Shown piece by piece: positions 21,963 to 23,139 of a DNA stretch of 23,139 bases. Below the pieces are notes generated by a model. It worked only from the letters and a program-made list of their open reading frames with translations. It made no database searches and was not told the origin of the DNA. Made by a program: the position numbers and the translations under genes. How positions within the stretch are numbered: position 1 is the stretch's first letter; each line of letters starts with the position of its first letter. The DNA lies in the IMG/VR virus record IMGVR_UViG_3300025164_001380, positions 1-23,139 of that record. One strand, given 5' to 3'. This DNA comes from a virus.

Positions 21963-23117
21963 TCAGAACTCGAACAGGCCCAACTGCCCCTCGGCCACTT
22001 CGTCCACCGGATCCAGCTCGGGGTGCTGGATGCGCCGCCGCGCCATCTCCTCGGGCTTCAGTTCGATGCCGATGAAGTCGCGTCCGAGATGCCTGGCCAC
22101 CACGCCCACCGTCCCCGAGCCACAGAACGGATCAAGAACTCGGCATGGCTGGCGCTCGGGATCGTAGAGTTGGGCACAGCGACAGGTGGGGCGCCAGCCA
22201 ATGGTGTTACGTTGATAGGTGGTCTGGAGTTTTCGAAACCCAGAATCGCTTGTCCGACTCCTCCCACTTTCCGCGCTCCGCTGCATGTCCATGCCCAGCG
22301 TTCCACCCGCGGCCTCCACGATCCGCTCCCACGATGCCCCGCAATGCGCGCAACAGCCCTTGGCCGAGGTGCCGGCCAAGATACAGGGCAGCACGAGCCT
22401 GCGGGGGAAGGTGGCGAAATGGGCCTCTGGGAAGGGCTCGGTGGGGATGGTCCAGACCGTGCGGAGGTTGCGGCCGGCTGGGTGAATGAAAGAAGGACAC
22501 TTCCACGCGGCCTTCCCTTCGACGAGATTTCCTGAAGTTGCCGCAGCCACCAATCGTTTCTCTTTCCATCCATCCCATCCGGTCACCTCCCGCACCGCAT
22601 CCGCGTCGTAGTAGTACCTCTCGCTCTTCGTCAGCAGGAACACGTACTCATGCGCCTTCGTCGGCCGATCCGTCACGCTCTCAGGCATGGGATTCGGCTT
22701 GGCCCAAATGATGTCCGAGCGCAGCCACCAGCCATCGGCTTGGAGGGCAAAGGCGAGGCGCCAGGGCATACCGATGAGGTCTTTGGGCTTGAGGCCTAGA
22801 GGAACACTCATAGGCATGTCGTTGCCAACATCCACGTTTTTGTTATCTCGGACTTGGTAGGTCCGCTTTGCTGCGTACCCATCCCCCATGTTCACCCAAG
22901 ACGTCCCATCCCCCCGCAACACGCGGCGCACCTCCCGGAACACCTCCACCATCTTCGCCACGTACTCCTCGGGCGTGGGTTCGAGGCCGAGCTGGCCGGC
23001 CACCCCGTACTCCCTCAAGCCCCAATAGGGCGGGCTGGTCACGACGCAGTGGACGTACTCATTGGGCAGGGTGCGAAGGATGGTCAGGGCATCGCCTTCG
23101 TGGATAGTCCAAGTCAT
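21963..23117 (-). CDS. DNA methyltransferase, beta class (384 aa)
   Basis: A site-specific DNA methyltransferase acting on an exocyclic amino group (N4-cytosine or N6-adenine). T-S-P-P-Y-W-G-L-R-E-Y-G at 27-38 is catalytic motif IV, and D-P-F-C-G-S-G at 329-335 is the SAM-binding motif I; motif IV before motif I is the beta-class order. Residues between about 250 and 325 contain C-C-A-H-C and C-R-C, a zinc-knuckle-like insertion, probably within the target-recognition part. Length is normal for phage enzymes. No restriction endonuclease is nearby, so protection of phage DNA from host restriction is the likely role. The ATG at 23117 has a G-rich upstream run. Confidence 0.9.
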   Translation of the reverse strand: MTWTIHEGDALTILRTLPNEYVHCVVTSPPYWGLREYGVAGQLGLEPTPEEYVAKMVEVFREVRRVLRGDGTSWVNMGDGYAAKRTYQVRDNKNVDVGNDMPMSVPLGLKPKDLIGMPWRLAFALQADGWWLRSDIIWAKPNPMPESVTDRPTKAHEYVFLLTKSERYYYDADAVREVTGWDGWKEKRLVAAATSGNLVEGKAAWKCPSFIHPAGRNLRTVWTIPTEPFPEAHFATFPRRLVLPCILAGTSAKGCCAHCGASWERIVEAAGGTLGMDMQRSAESGRSRTSDSGFRKLQTTYQRNTIGWRPTCRCAQLYDPERQPCRVLDPFCGSGTVGVVARHLGRDFIGIELKPEEMARRRIQHPELDPVDEVAEGQLGLFEF

Positions 23118-23139
23118 CCCCCCAGCCCCGCCGCACGCA

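Overview
The window is a contiguous piece of a tailed-phage genome, most likely a podovirus-like phage, and not a bacterial chromosome. Every credible gene lies on the minus strand, so genes are read from right (23139) to left (1). They are packed with 1-4 nt stop/start overlaps (ATGA, TGATG, TAATG, TAGTG) or short gaps carrying GGAGG-type ribosome binding sites. No integrase, repressor, tRNA, IS element, CRISPR array or chromosomal housekeeping gene is visible. Base composition is GC-rich, which gives many long but spurious antisense ORFs. The host is not identifiable. A gene for an O-antigen ligase-like protein, classical Sec and Tat signal peptides, and Shine-Dalgarno use all point to a Gram-negative bacterium.

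Layout in transcription order. (1) 23117-20722, DNA metabolism: a beta-class DNA methyltransferase, a phage replisome-organiser-like protein with a 15-nt polypurine repeat, and two small proteins, one a zinc ribbon. (2) 20721-20425, a gene-free stretch with inverted repeats and a TTGACA hexamer, upstream of the packaging genes. (3) 20424-13367, packaging and head: small terminase, a hairpin-rich gap or tiny ORF, large terminase, a small basic protein, head-tail connector (portal), an 85-aa protein, a Bbp19-like protein, scaffold, a hairpin-rich leader, major capsid protein and a probable head decoration protein. (4) 13310-11462, an unusual cassette: an O-antigen ligase-like membrane protein between two small Sec-exported proteins, set off from the capsid genes by an 11-bp perfect GC hairpin. 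(5) 11458-6650, probable virion surface proteins, including a parallel beta-helix protein with a choice-of-anchor-Q-like end, plus a small membrane protein and small Cys-rich proteins. (6) 6551-4877, a coupled trio: GT-A-type glycosyltransferase, Tat-signal protein and class I SAM methyltransferase. (7) 4875-1: a 671-aa protein built of 36-residue repeats, a 779-aa putative tail protein, an 88-aa protein and a gene truncated by the window edge.

The head and packaging set is conventional and identifies the phage. The noteworthy parts are the accessory genes inside the late region: an envelope-glycan cassette (O-antigen ligase plus exported proteins), a second glycan/methyl/Tat cassette, and the 36-residue repeat protein, for which I recognise no described family. 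Together they suggest a phage that remodels the host envelope or decorates its own virion late in infection. That interpretation is inference; the motifs are seen directly.
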